NCBI GenBank assembly: GCA_944321495.1
Contig: CALULP010000012.1
Coordinates: forward strand, 62,001-126,000
Origin: an uncultured Bacteroides sp.
GTDB lineage: Bacteria > Bacteroidota > Bacteroidia > Bacteroidales > Bacteroidaceae
DNA: 64,000 nucleotides
Direction: 5' to 3'
In this document: one piece after another, positions 8,323 through 17,339 of the stretch
Layout of the letters: each line of letters opens with the position of its first letter
Position numbering within the stretch: position 1 is the first letter of the stretch
The notes under the pieces: model-generated
The model's input: only the letters and a program-made list of their open reading frames with translations
What the model was told of the DNA's origin: nothing
The model's database searches: none
Translations under genes and position numbers: made by a program

Positions 8323-11300
8323 GCTTTTTTATGGTGTAATGATAGGTAAACGATGGGAATGATAAACCCGTTGAGGAAAGTTGAGGTGAGCAATCCGCCC
8401 AATATGACTTTTGCCATGGGGCTTTGTATCTCGTTGCCGGGCAGGTCGCCCCCTACGGCCAGCGGGATAAGTGCCAGCGCGCTGCACAGGGCCGTCATCA
8501 GGATAGGATTGAGACGGTCCAGTGAACCGCGTATCACACTGTCGTACACCGGGTAGCCCTCTTCCTGCTGGAGGTGGTTGTAGTGGCTTACGAGCAACAT
8601 GCCGTTGCGGGTGGCGATGCCAAACAACGAAATGAACCCGATGATGGCGGGAATGCTGACCTCGCCGGTGGTGATGAGCAGGGCAAATACGCCTCCTATC
8701 AATGCCAAGGGCAGGTTGATGAGGATAACGGCGCTTTCTTTCAGGCTGCGGAACTGGTGGTAGAGCAGCAGGAAGATGATGACGATGGCCATGGCGGAGG
8801 TGAGGGCCAACGTGCGGCTTGCAGCCTGCTCGCTCTCGAATTGTCCTCCGTATTCCACATGGTAGCCTTCGGGCAAGTGGATGCGTTGGGCAATGCGTTC
8901 CTGTATGTCGGCTACAGTGCTTCGCAAATCGCGGTCTTGCACATTGGCGGAGATTACGATTTTCCGTTTCACGTTTTCCCGGCTGATGGTGTTGGGTCCC
9001 ATGGCCGAGCGGATGTCCGCTACATAGCTGAGGGGCACTTGTTTGCCATCACCGGTGTCAATCATCAGGTCGCGGATGCGTTCTGCCTTGTTGCGTTCGG
9101 CATCGTCCACACGGACGGTGAGATTGAATGTCTTTCCTTGTTCGTACACTTGCGATACGGCTTCCCCTGCCAGGCATACGCGGACATATTCGGCGAACTG
9201 GGGAAGGGTAATGCCATAGCGTGCCAGCATCTGGCGGCGCGGTTCGATGACCAGCTGTGGGCGTTCTATCTGTTGCTCTACGTTGAGGTCGGCCACGCCG
9301 GGAACGTCGCGGATGGCATCACGTATTTCGCCTCCCAGGCGGAACATGCGATTGAGGTCATCGCCGAAGAGCTTGATGGCAATGTTGGCCTGTGTACCGC
9401 TCAGCATGGCGTCGATGCGGTGGCTGATGGGTTGTCCTATCTCGATGATGGCACCGGTGATACCGTTCAGCTTCTCGCGCACTTCGGCGGTGAGTTCGCT
9501 CCGGCTTCGGCCTTTCAATTCAAAGGGGGCTTCCAGTTCGCTGACGTTCACGCCCAAGGCATGCTCGTCCAGTTCGGCGCGTCCTGTCTTGCGCGCCACG
9601 GTCTGTATTTCAGGGATGGACATCAGCAATTCTTCGGCACGCTGCCCGATGCGGTCACTCTCTTCGAGCGAAATGCCGGGCAGGGTAGACACATTGATGG
9701 TGAACGACCCTTCGTTGAACGGGGGCAGGAACGAGCGTCCAAGGGTAAAGAAAAGTCCTAATGCCACGATGAACAGGGCCACGGTGCCGATGACCATTGC
9801 CCTTCCGTGCCGCAACGCTTTCATTAATGCCACTTCGTACACTTGTTTCAGGTATCGGGCTATTTTTGACTCGGACCCGGAGGCGTTTCCGGACGGGAGA
9901 ACTTTCTTGTCGTTTTTGCCTTTCAACAGGTAGGAACAGAGCACAGGCGTCAAGGTCAGTGCTACCAGCGTGGATGCTGCCAAGGCTGTGATGAAGGCAA
10001 TGCCCAAGGGTACCAGCATGCGTCCTTCCATGCCGCTGAGGAAGAACAGGGGCATGAAACATACGATGATGATGAGTGTGGAGTTGAGGATAGGCATGCG
10101 CACTTCGCGTGAGGCTTGGAATACCAGTTCCTTGATGGGCAGGCGCTGTTCGGGCGGGAGCAGGCGGTTTTCGTGCAGGCGGCGGTAGACGTTTTCCACG
10201 TCGACGATGGCGTCATCTACCAGCGAACCGATGGCGATGGCCATACCTCCGAGGCTCATGGTGTTGATGGTGAGTCCCATGTAGTGCAGCACTAACAGGG
10301 ACATGACGAGCGAGAGCGGGAGGGTGACGAGCGAAATCAGGGTGGTGCGCACGTTGGCAAGGAAGAGAAACAGAACGATGACCACAAAGATGCCGCCTTC
10401 TACCAATGACTTCTTGACATTGCCGATGGAACTTTCTATGAAGCGGCTTTGGCGGAAAATGTCGGTGGACACATGTACGTCTGCCGGGAGGTTTTTCCGC
10501 AGGTCATCCAAGGCGGTTTCCAAGTGTTTGGTCAGTTCGAGGGTGCTGGTGGCCGGTTGCTTGGTCACGGTAAGCAACACGGCGGGTTTTCCCCGTTCGG
10601 AGGCGGTGCCCAGTTTGGGCGTTTGCGCCCCGATGCGTACGTGGGCGATGTCTTCCAGCAAGACGGGATGGCCGGCGAGTTGTTTTACTACGGCTTTCCC
10701 CAGCTCTTCAGTCCGGGTGGTGGCAGTAAGCCCCCGTACGATGTATTCGTTGCCGTATTCGTAAATCACGCCTCCGTTGGCATTGAGGTTCATGCCCCGG
10801 GTGGCTTCGAGTACTTCACTCAAGGTTACTCCGTTGTGGCGCATGCGTTCGGGGTCAATCTGAATCTGATATTCTTTTACATCTCCACCCAGTACGGCCA
10901 CTTGTGCCACGCCTCCGGTGGACAGCAGCCGTGGGCGGATGGTCCAGTCGGCAAGTGTGCGCAGGTCGAGCATGGAGGTGGAGTCGGCCGTGAGTCCCAC
11001 GATGAGCATTTCGCCCAGGATGGATGATTGTGGACCCAGTGTAGGTTTGCCCACGCCTTGGGGAAGGTCATCGGCGGCTTCGTTCAGCTTTTCGCTCACG
11101 ATTTGCCGGGCAAGGTAGATATCGGTATCCCAATCGAACTCTACCCACACTACAGAGAAGCCCGTAGTAGAGGAGGAGCGTACGCGGCGCACGTGGGTGG
11201 CTCCGTTGACGGCAGTCTCGATGGGAAAGGTGACGAGTTGTTCCACTTCTTCTGCCGCCATTCCTCCGGCTTCAGTCATGACGACCACGGTGGGGGCGGT

Positions 11301-11426
11301 AAGGTCGGGGAATACATCGACTTCGGTATGTAGGGCAGTGTAGGTGCCGCCTACCAGCAAGAGCATTGATGCTACGAGCACCAGGATGCGGTTGTGCAGG
11401 GAAAAATGTATGATTTTGTCGAGCAT
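8319..11426 (-). CDS. Heavy-metal efflux RND transporter (CzcA/CusA family)
   Basis: A 1035-residue inner-membrane proton-driven pump with two halves of six membrane helices and large periplasmic loops. Family motifs include 'VDVFPDLTAPTVVVMTEAGG' near the N-terminus and 'SHRIDAMLSGTQANIAIKLF' in the porter domain. In TM4 the sequence is AIGSLVDDAIVDVENVYRR. The acidic residues differ from the AAIVMIEN pattern of CusA, so a divalent cation such as Co, Zn or Cd may fit better than Cu/Ag, but the metal cannot be decided by reading. The length is normal for the family. It sits between the adaptor (79 bp upstream) and the TolC gene (4-bp overlap) in one operon. Confidence 0.92.
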   Translation of the reverse strand: MLDKIIHFSLHNRILVLVASMLLLVGGTYTALHTEVDVFPDLTAPTVVVMTEAGGMAAEEVEQLVTFPIETAVNGATHVRRVRSSSTTGFSVVWVEFDWDTDIYLARQIVSEKLNEAADDLPQGVGKPTLGPQSSILGEMLIVGLTADSTSMLDLRTLADWTIRPRLLSTGGVAQVAVLGGDVKEYQIQIDPERMRHNGVTLSEVLEATRGMNLNANGGVIYEYGNEYIVRGLTATTRTEELGKAVVKQLAGHPVLLEDIAHVRIGAQTPKLGTASERGKPAVLLTVTKQPATSTLELTKHLETALDDLRKNLPADVHVSTDIFRQSRFIESSIGNVKKSLVEGGIFVVIVLFLFLANVRTTLISLVTLPLSLVMSLLVLHYMGLTINTMSLGGMAIAIGSLVDDAIVDVENVYRRLHENRLLPPEQRLPIKELVFQASREVRMPILNSTLIIIVCFMPLFFLSGMEGRMLVPLGIAFITALAASTLVALTLTPVLCSYLLKGKNDKKVLPSGNASGSESKIARYLKQVYEVALMKALRHGRAMVIGTVALFIVALGLFFTLGRSFLPPFNEGSFTINVSTLPGISLEESDRIGQRAEELLMSIPEIQTVARKTGRAELDEHALGVNVSELEAPFELKGRSRSELTAEVREKLNGITGAIIEIGQPISHRIDAMLSGTQANIAIKLFGDDLNRMFRLGGEIRDAIRDVPGVADLNVEQQIERPQLVIEPRRQMLARYGITLPQFAEYVRVCLAGEAVSQVYEQGKTFNLTVRVDDAERNKAERIRDLMIDTGDGKQVPLSYVADIRSAMGPNTISRENVKRKIVISANVQDRDLRSTVADIQERIAQRIHLPEGYHVEYGGQFESEQAASRTLALTSAMAIVIIFLLLYHQFRSLKESAVILINLPLALIGGVFALLITTGEVSIPAIIGFISLFGIATRNGMLLVSHYNHLQQEEGYPVYDSVIRGSLDRLNPILMTALCSALALIPLAVGGDLPGNEIQSPMAKVILGGLLTSTFLNGFIIPIVYLSLHHKKA

Positions 11427-11505
11427 AATTTTTACTTGAGTGTTTAGCAGTCAGTGCCTGGCGGTTAATTGCCGGGCATTATCCGCTAATCGTTAGGGTG
11501 ATGTG

Positions 11506-12645
11506 TTAATGTTCATGCGTATGTGGGGGGATGGCGCTGGTGGCTCCTGCCAATTTTACCTGGTAGGCTCCGCGGGTCACGATGCGGTCGCCTGCTTTTA
11601 CGCCTGAGTGTATCAATACTTGTTTGCCATTGTCCGCACCGAGTTCTACGAGTTGTTTTTCGTAGCATTCTTCGTCCAGTTGACGGTAGACAAAGAAGCT
11701 TCCTTGTTCTTCGGTAAGTGCACTATGGGGCAGGGCGATGGCATCTTCGATAGGTTGGGAAAGGAGGTAGACTTCTACGAATGACCCCGGTATCACATCG
11801 TCCCGATTGTCAAACTCAAAGGTGACGGGTATGTAATAACCGTTGTCGCCTCCTGTGGCTTTGCCATACGACAGGAAACGTCCGTTCAAGTCATCAAGGC
11901 TATACACTTGGTCGTTGTAGGGGGTGCCGAAGTGGGCGGAGGTGATGTGGGGGAGGTCGGCATAATATCTTTCAGAGATATCGGCACGCAGGAAGAGCTT
12001 GCGGTTTTGTGTGATGCTGACCAAAGGTTGCCCCATTTGTACGAAGTCTCCTTCTTTTACCAGCAGGCTTTTCACGTATCCTCCGATGGGGGCGCTGACC
12101 GTTTGTCCTTCAGAGGTATGGTTGCGTGCCACAGCTTCGTAGCTGATGCGTGCGTTTTCATAGGTTTGCCGGGCTTGGGCGAAAGCTTTTTCGGACACGA
12201 TGCGGCTTTCCACCAGTGCTTTCATGCGTTCGTATTCTTGTTTGGCCGTTTCATAATTGACGCGTGCCTTTTGTACGGGGTCGCCTTCTGCCATGTGGCG
12301 GGATGATAGGGTAAGCAGGGGGCTTCTGGCAGAAACCGTCATGCCTTCGGTTACTCTTCCACGGAAGGATACTACGCCTGATACGGGGGCTACGGCCATC
12401 CGTTCGTCACCTTGGGCAGCGAGTATCTGTCCGCTGGTGGGAATGACTTGACGGAAGGTTTGGGGTTGGATGGTACTTACTTCCACGCCGGCGGCTTGTG
12501 CCTGTTCGGGGTGAAGTACAATCTCGTTGGTTCCTGCATGGGAAGCGTGTGGCTCCTCCACGGAATGTTCGTGCCTTTCTGATACATTGTGGCAAGATGC
12601 CAGCAGGGCGATGCCCACGGCACTGGTAAAAAGAAGTTTTTTCAT
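11506..12645 (-). CDS. RND efflux periplasmic adaptor (CzcB/CusB-like) lipoprotein
   Basis: This 379-residue protein starts MKKLLFTSAVGIALLASC with a lipobox LASC. A His-rich segment follows at once (SERHEHSVEEPHASHAG), plausible for metal capture. The rest is the membrane-fusion-protein layout: barrel-sandwich halves ('GVVSFRGRVTEGMTV' and 'SAPIGGYVKSLLVKEGDFVQ') flanking a helical hairpin (about 120-170), then a beta barrel and a membrane-proximal domain, ending IPPHTHEH with more histidines. It links the inner-membrane pump to the TolC duct. It has its own -7 element and a palindrome upstream, so it may be transcribed separately from the two genes before it. Confidence 0.9.
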   Translation of the reverse strand: MKKLLFTSAVGIALLASCHNVSERHEHSVEEPHASHAGTNEIVLHPEQAQAAGVEVSTIQPQTFRQVIPTSGQILAAQGDERMAVAPVSGVVSFRGRVTEGMTVSARSPLLTLSSRHMAEGDPVQKARVNYETAKQEYERMKALVESRIVSEKAFAQARQTYENARISYEAVARNHTSEGQTVSAPIGGYVKSLLVKEGDFVQMGQPLVSITQNRKLFLRADISERYYADLPHITSAHFGTPYNDQVYSLDDLNGRFLSYGKATGGDNGYYIPVTFEFDNRDDVIPGSFVEVYLLSQPIEDAIALPHSALTEEQGSFFVYRQLDEECYEKQLVELGADNGKQVLIHSGVKAGDRIVTRGAYQVKLAGATSAIPPHTHEH

Positions 12646-12690
12646 TCTGATATGTGGTTATGATTGTTCTTGCGTTAGTAAATCCGTTTG

Positions 12691-12726
12691 CAAAAGTAGG
12701 GGATAGAGGCATGCAACCGGGTTGCA
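12691..12726 (-). promoter_or_regulatory. Promoter of the efflux operon with overlapping palindrome
   Basis: On the minus strand TACTTTTG (12698-12691) is a consensus -7 box 45 bp before the adaptor ATG. The expected -33 region is occupied by a perfect palindrome TGCAACC-G-GGTTGCA (12712-12726). A repressor or metal-responsive regulator could bind there; this is inferred from position only. Confidence 0.5.
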
Positions 12727-12767
12727 ATTATCCGGTGTACACTCTTTTCCCGGAGAAATGCGGGTAT

Positions 12768-13181
12768 TTATGCAAGAGTGGGAGGGGCACGCATGCCCAA
12801 GGCGTGCCTTCTGTACTTGTCGTAGAGGGGACACGATGTGGGGTATTCTTCTTCCGCGTGGAGGTTGTTGGTGTCAGGTGCGGAGAAGCTGGAGTGTGTG
12901 CGTCCGTCTGAGAGTAGGGAGAATACGGCGGGATGCGACCAGGTGTCGTCTGCAGGTGAGGGGGCTTGTTGGAAGAAGTGGGTGGTGATGCATCCGGTGT
13001 TGCAACAGCAATGTTCTGTATCTTTCCCTTCGCTGGTGTGCGTGGGGCAACATGCGGAGGCGATGTCATTCTTCATGCAAAGCATTCCGTCGGCATGGTG
13101 ATGGTGGGGAATAACGGGCACTACCAGCATCCATAGGCAGATGAGGCTTAAGAAACAGGCTATGTGTCCGCGGAAAATCAT
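12768..13181 (-). CDS. Small His/Cys-rich exported protein (possible DUF6769)
   Basis: I chose the ATG at 13181, which gives MIFRGHIACFLSLICLWMLV, a single hydrophobic N-terminal segment, and a 137-residue protein. Directly after it comes IPHHHHADGMLC, then CC, HCCCNTGC and further histidines, an arrangement that looks made to bind a soft or borderline metal. Similar small proteins (DUF6769, as I remember) occur next to metal efflux genes in Bacteroidales, but I could not verify the family. It starts 17 bp after the stop of the lipoprotein gene upstream and ends 122 bp before the efflux adaptor. It may be a periplasmic metal-binding or sensing accessory of the pump. Confidence 0.6.
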   Translation of the reverse strand: MIFRGHIACFLSLICLWMLVVPVIPHHHHADGMLCMKNDIASACCPTHTSEGKDTEHCCCNTGCITTHFFQQAPSPADDTWSHPAVFSLLSDGRTHSSFSAPDTNNLHAEEEYPTSCPLYDKYRRHALGMRAPPTLA

Positions 13182-13198
13182 TTTTCTTTTTGGGGTGG

Positions 13199-14044
13199 TT
13201 AATTGCCGTTTGTTTCCAATGAATCTTTTTTCATGCGTTCTTCCAAGAACCGTATTTTTACGTGGCATTCCTCAAGCTTGCTTTGGATTTGGGCGATGGA
13301 GGTAAGTACTTGCCCCAGCTCTTGGATGGCGGATGCTGCCTGGCGGTCGTTGCGGGTGAGGGAAGTTTTATAGGTGCGGTCGCCCAAGAATTCCACTTGT
13401 AGGTTTTTGTCTTTATGCAGGGTCACGAAACTGATGACATCACCGTCCGCTCCCAGTTTATAGTCGGCTTTCTCGATGTGTTCGCCAAGGTCGGTCGTTT
13501 CGTAGCTGTCGGGCGAGGTAGGGGTTTGCGCATAGGTGCCGTCGGGGGCGGTTACACGTACGGCGGTGTGGTGTATGGGCGTACGTCCGCAATAGATGGA
13601 GGTCATGCTGACTGTTCCCCGTTCGTTTACCTGGAAGCGCAGGAAAGAGCGGTGCAGATTTTTTTCGATAACTTGTGAGGGATGAAAGTAGATGCCTGTC
13701 TGTTGGTATTCTTCGTCTTTTTCGAAAGCATAGCGGGGTTTCATCTGCTCCAGTTTGGCTTGTTCGCTGGACAGAAGGCTGTCCAAGTATGCAACGGTGT
13801 GTTGTTGGCGTGCCAATTCGACCTTGCGCATCAGCCTGTTTCCTGCTTTGCGGACTTCAAATGCCTTGGGGTAGAGTAACTTGATGCTGTCTATCTGTGC
13901 CTGTGCTTCGTCATATCGCCCTTGGTTGAAGGCTTGCGTGGCCAGTTCCAGTTTTTGGGCGGCTTTTTTCCCGGTGTTGTCGCATGCCGACATGAGACAT
14001 GCCAAAAGGAGAACCACCAGAGGGAGGAGTAGATGCTTTTTCAT
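13199..14044 (-). CDS. Conserved lipoprotein with TPR-like N-terminus, unknown function
   Basis: The ATG at 14044 gives MKKHLLLPLVVLLLACLMSAC with a lipobox MSAC, and a 281-residue protein. Residues 30-75 (ATQAFNQGRYDEAQAQIDS) look like a tetratricopeptide-type helix pair, followed by a coiled region and a middle beta-rich part (YCGRTPIHHTAVRVTAPDG). The C-terminal 50 residues (IAQIQSKLEECHVKIRFLEE) look like a coiled coil. I do not recognise a named family. It precedes the His/Cys-rich gene by 17 bp, so the two are probably cotranscribed. A divergent promoter pair separates it from the CCA-adding enzyme gene. Confidence 0.7.
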   Translation of the reverse strand: MKKHLLLPLVVLLLACLMSACDNTGKKAAQKLELATQAFNQGRYDEAQAQIDSIKLLYPKAFEVRKAGNRLMRKVELARQQHTVAYLDSLLSSEQAKLEQMKPRYAFEKDEEYQQTGIYFHPSQVIEKNLHRSFLRFQVNERGTVSMTSIYCGRTPIHHTAVRVTAPDGTYAQTPTSPDSYETTDLGEHIEKADYKLGADGDVISFVTLHKDKNLQVEFLGDRTYKTSLTRNDRQAASAIQELGQVLTSIAQIQSKLEECHVKIRFLEERMKKDSLETNGN

Positions 14045-14078
14045 GTTGTGAAAAGGGCTTATTCGTTTTTTCTTCGCG

Positions 14079-14107
14079 CAAAAATAGCAAGATTTTACGT
14101 ATCTTTG
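14079..14107. promoter_or_regulatory. Divergent -7 elements between lipoprotein and CCA-adding enzyme genes
   Basis: TATTTTTG reads leftward from 14086 to 14079 and TATCTTTG reads rightward at 14100-14107. Both match TAnnTTTG exactly and lie 35 bp and 21 bp before the respective start codons. Confidence 0.6.
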
Positions 14108-14127
14108 CGCCATTTATTAAAGAAAAT

Positions 14128-15555
14128 ATGATAGAGCTGACCCAAGAAGATTTGAGGAAGTGTTTGGATAAACCCATATTCCGGCAGATATCCCAAGTGG
14201 CGGATGGACTGGGCTTGGAGTGCTATGTGGTAGGGGGCTACGTGCGTGACCTTTTCTTGCAACGTCCTTCAAAAGACATTGATGTAGTGGTGGTAGGCAG
14301 CGGCATCCGTATGGCCGAGGCTTTGGCGGAGAAACTGGGAAAGGGAGCCCATGTGTCGGTGTTCAGAAACTTTGGTACTGCGCAGTTGAAGTGGCGTGAC
14401 ACGGAGGTGGAGTTTGTAGGTGCAAGGCGGGAGTCGTATACTCATGATTCGCGTAAGCCCGTAGTGGAAGACGGCACGCTGGAAGATGACCAAAACCGTC
14501 GCGACTTTACCATCAATGCCTTAGCCATATGCCTGAATCAAGCGCGTTACGGCGAGTTGGTAGACCCTTTCGGTGGACTGGATGACTTGCGTGAGAAAAA
14601 CATCCGTACTCCCCTTGATCCTGATGTGACTTTCAGCGATGACCCCTTGCGCATGATGCGTGCCATACGCTTTGCTACCCAACTGAAATTTTATATCGAT
14701 GATGATACTTTTGAGTCCCTTTGTCGTATGAAGGACCGTATCGCTATCATTTCACGTGAGCGCATAGCCGACGAACTCAATAAGATACTGCTTTCTCCCC
14801 AGCCTTCGCGCGGATTTATCGACTTGGAACGTTCCGGGCTTTTGGAACTCATCTTCCCTGAGCTGGCTGCTCTGCAAGGCGTGGAAACGAAAAACGGGCG
14901 GGCACACAAAGACAATTTTTACCACACGCTGGAAGTTGTGGACAACGTAGCCCGCACCTCTGACAACCTGTGGCTGCGGTGGGCAGCTCTGTTGCACGAT
15001 ATTGGAAAACCGGTCACCAAACGTTGGGATCCCCGTGCGGGATGGACTTTCCACAATCACAACTATGTGGGTGAGAAAATGATACCTTCCTTGTTCCGCA
15101 AGATGAAGCTTCCTATGAATGAGAAGATGAAGTATGTGCAAAAACTCGTAGGCTTGCATATGCGCCCTATCGTGATAGCTGACGAGGAAGTGACTGATTC
15201 TGCTGTGCGGCGCCTGCTTTTCGAGGCAGGCGATGACATTGATGACCTTATGGTTTTGTGTGAGGCGGACATCACCTCGAAGAATTCTGAGCGCAAGCGC
15301 CGGTTCTTGGATAATTTTCGCTTGGTGCGCCAGAAACTGAAAGACTTGGAGGAACGCGACCGTATCCGCAACTTCCAGCCTCCTGTGGACGGGGAGGAAA
15401 TCATGAGAACTTTCCACTTACCCCCTTGTGCACAGGTCGGGCAACTTAAGAGTGCCATTAAAGACGCTATTTTGGATGGTATCATCCCCAACGAGCATGA
15501 AGCCGCCCGTACCTACATGATGCAGAAAGCGAAGGAAATGGGGCTTTTTGTTTAA
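14128..15555 (+). CDS. CCA tRNA nucleotidyltransferase with HD domain
   Basis: The ATG at 14128 gives MIELTQEDLRKCLDKPIF and 475 residues; the upstream extension of the frame lies before the promoter and was rejected. The class II nucleotidyltransferase head has GG at residues 36-37, an Arg in GYVRDL, and the metal-binding DID at 50-52, followed by 'RRDFTINAL' and the 'DPLRMMRAIRFATQL' motif. A C-terminal HD phosphohydrolase domain contains LLHDIGKP. The enzyme adds CCA to tRNA 3' ends from CTP and ATP in the cytoplasm. It is monocistronic, with a -7 box at 14100 and a strong terminator after it. Confidence 0.92.
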   Translation: MIELTQEDLRKCLDKPIFRQISQVADGLGLECYVVGGYVRDLFLQRPSKDIDVVVVGSGIRMAEALAEKLGKGAHVSVFRNFGTAQLKWRDTEVEFVGARRESYTHDSRKPVVEDGTLEDDQNRRDFTINALAICLNQARYGELVDPFGGLDDLREKNIRTPLDPDVTFSDDPLRMMRAIRFATQLKFYIDDDTFESLCRMKDRIAIISRERIADELNKILLSPQPSRGFIDLERSGLLELIFPELAALQGVETKNGRAHKDNFYHTLEVVDNVARTSDNLWLRWAALLHDIGKPVTKRWDPRAGWTFHNHNYVGEKMIPSLFRKMKLPMNEKMKYVQKLVGLHMRPIVIADEEVTDSAVRRLLFEAGDDIDDLMVLCEADITSKNSERKRRFLDNFRLVRQKLKDLEERDRIRNFQPPVDGEEIMRTFHLPPCAQVGQLKSAIKDAILDGIIPNEHEAARTYMMQKAKEMGLFV

Positions 15556-15559
15556 AAGT

Positions 15560-15600
15560 AAAACGGTGTGGAATTTTTGGGTTTCCCACACCGTTTTTTT
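15560..15600. terminator. Strong hairpin terminator
   Basis: A 12-bp perfect stem, AAAACGGTGTGG (15560-15571) with CCACACCGTTTT (15586-15597), is followed by a T-run on the plus strand. The A-run on its left side may let it also serve the convergent glutamate dehydrogenase gene. Confidence 0.85.
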
Positions 15601-15662
15601 TAGATTTTTCAATTTTACCCTTATGTGGTATAGAGGGCTCAATTGCTATTTCCCAACTTGTT

Positions 15663-17000
15663 TTATACGATTCCTTGCGCCATCATGGCTTTGGCCACTT
15701 TCATGAAGCCGGCGATGTTGGCTCCTTTGACGTAGTTGACGTAGCCGTCGGGTTCGGTGCCGTACTTCACGCAGTTTTCGTGGATGTTCTCCATGATGGA
15801 GTGCAGTTTTTGGTCTACCTCTTCGGCACTCCAGGAGAGACGTTCGGAGTTCTGCGTCATTTCCAGACCGCTGACGGACACACCGCCTGCATTGGCAGCC
15901 TTGCCCGGGGCGTAGAGAATCTTGGCTTCTTGGAAAATGCGGATGGCTTCGGGGGTGGAGGGCATGTTGGCTCCTTCGCTTACGGCAATTACACCGTTGG
16001 CTACCAATTTCTTAGCATCCTCGCCATCGATTTCATTTTGCGTAGCCGAGGGCAGTGCAATGTCTGCCTTTTCGCCCCAAGGACGTGCACCGGCAACATA
16101 TTTCACGCCAGGATATTGTTCGGCATACTCGCGGATACGGCCACGGTAGAGGTTTTTCAGTTCCATGATGTAGTCCAACTTGGCGCGGTCAATACCTTCG
16201 GGATCGTAGATGTAACCGTCAGAGTCGCTCATTGTCAGTACCTTACCGCCCAGTTGGAGTACTTTTTCGGCGGTGTATTGAGCCACATTACCTGCACCGG
16301 AAATGAGGACAGTCTTACCTTTGAGGTCCATGCCTTTGGTCTTAAGCATTTCCATGAGGAAGTAAACATTGCCGTAGCCGGTAGCTTCGGGGCGGATGAG
16401 CGAGCCGCCGAATTCCTGACCTTTACCGGTGAGCACACCGCTAAACTCGCGCGTCAATTTTTTGTACATGCCGAACATGTAGCCTACTTCACGTCCACCA
16501 ACGCCTATGTCGCCGGCAGGTACGTCAATGTCGGGACCAATGTGGCGACCCAACTCAAGCATGAAGGCTTGGCAGAAGCGCATCACTTCGGCGTTGCTCT
16601 TGCCGCGAGGTGAGAAGTCAGAACCGCCCTTTGCGCCACCCATGGGCAGGGTAGTGAGTGAGTTCTTGAAAGTCTGCTCGAAAGCAAGGAACTTCAGGAT
16701 GCCCAAGTTGACCGATGCATGGAAGCGGATACCGCCTTTGTAGGGGCCAATGGCGTTGTTGTGTTGTACGCGGTAACCCATATTGGTCTGTACTTGACCT
16801 TTGTCATCTACCCAAGTGACGCGGAATTGGTATACGCGATCGGGGATGCAGAGGCGCTCGATGAGGTTGGCCTTTTCAAACTCAGGGTGCTTGTTGTATT
16901 CTTCTTCGATAGTGGAGAGTACTTCTTCTACCGCTTGATGATACTCCGGTTCGCCGGGGAATCGTCTTTTCAAGTCTTCTAATACCTTTGCTGCATTCAT
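15663..17000 (-). CDS. gdhA: Glutamate dehydrogenase, NADP-type
   Basis: This 445-residue hexameric-type glutamate dehydrogenase interconverts glutamate and 2-oxoglutarate plus ammonium. It has the active-site motif PMGGAKGGSDF and 'PAGDIGVGGREVGYM', then a Rossmann domain with SGAGNVAQY. The segment after beta-2 reads LTMSDSDGYI, where Ser/Asp residues resemble NADP-dependent enzymes, and the motif SEGANMP is intact. A paralogue of identical length lies at 46999-48336 and differs at exactly these cofactor positions. The gene has a consensus promoter upstream and is monocistronic. NADP preference is inferred from the loop only. Confidence 0.92.
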   Translation of the reverse strand: MNAAKVLEDLKRRFPGEPEYHQAVEEVLSTIEEEYNKHPEFEKANLIERLCIPDRVYQFRVTWVDDKGQVQTNMGYRVQHNNAIGPYKGGIRFHASVNLGILKFLAFEQTFKNSLTTLPMGGAKGGSDFSPRGKSNAEVMRFCQAFMLELGRHIGPDIDVPAGDIGVGGREVGYMFGMYKKLTREFSGVLTGKGQEFGGSLIRPEATGYGNVYFLMEMLKTKGMDLKGKTVLISGAGNVAQYTAEKVLQLGGKVLTMSDSDGYIYDPEGIDRAKLDYIMELKNLYRGRIREYAEQYPGVKYVAGARPWGEKADIALPSATQNEIDGEDAKKLVANGVIAVSEGANMPSTPEAIRIFQEAKILYAPGKAANAGGVSVSGLEMTQNSERLSWSAEEVDQKLHSIMENIHENCVKYGTEPDGYVNYVKGANIAGFMKVAKAMMAQGIV

Positions 17001-17096
17001 AACATGTAGTTTTTAAGTAATGATATTGGTTTTAAAATGAATCCTAAATAATTCTTTTTTTAATCTCTTGGTAAGCTTATCTCTTGATTTCGGTTG

Positions 17097-17127
17097 CAAA
17101 AGTATATATAAATCTCTACTTCGCAAA
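17097..17127 (-). promoter_or_regulatory. Consensus promoter of glutamate dehydrogenase gene
   Basis: On the minus strand TTTG (17127-17124), a 19-bp spacer and TACTTTTG (17104-17097) match the Bacteroidetes consensus fully. The predicted leader to the ATG at 17000 is about 90 nt. Apart from this promoter and the hairpin at 17260, I see nothing else in the 339-bp stretch 17001-17339. Confidence 0.75.
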
Positions 17128-17251
17128 CAAATTAGAAAGTTTTTTGCAAAGAATGCGTTAATTTGTTGCTTTTCTCCTTTGCTTTCGGGTGAAAATGTTA
17201 TTTGCAACCGGGCGGTGGTTTATTCCATGTACATAACTTTATAGGGCGGGC

Positions 17252-17295
17252 ATAGAAAACGCCCCGAAAGGGTTTCTTGTTTTCCTTCCGGGGCG
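17252..17295 (-). terminator. Hairpin terminator after the phosphate transporter gene
   Basis: CGCCCCG (17260-17266) pairs with CGGGGCG (17289-17295), and the stem continues inward after one mismatch. On the minus strand the stem is followed by GTTTTC. It lies 45 bp after the stop at 17340. Confidence 0.65.
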
Positions 17296-17339
17296 ATGGG
17301 TTTAGAATGGTGATGAGTGAAGTGTGTGTTTCTCTCTTT

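Noticed and set aside
8574..9761. 395-codon plus-strand frame within the RND pump gene
   Set aside because: No family motif and fully inside a well-supported pump gene.
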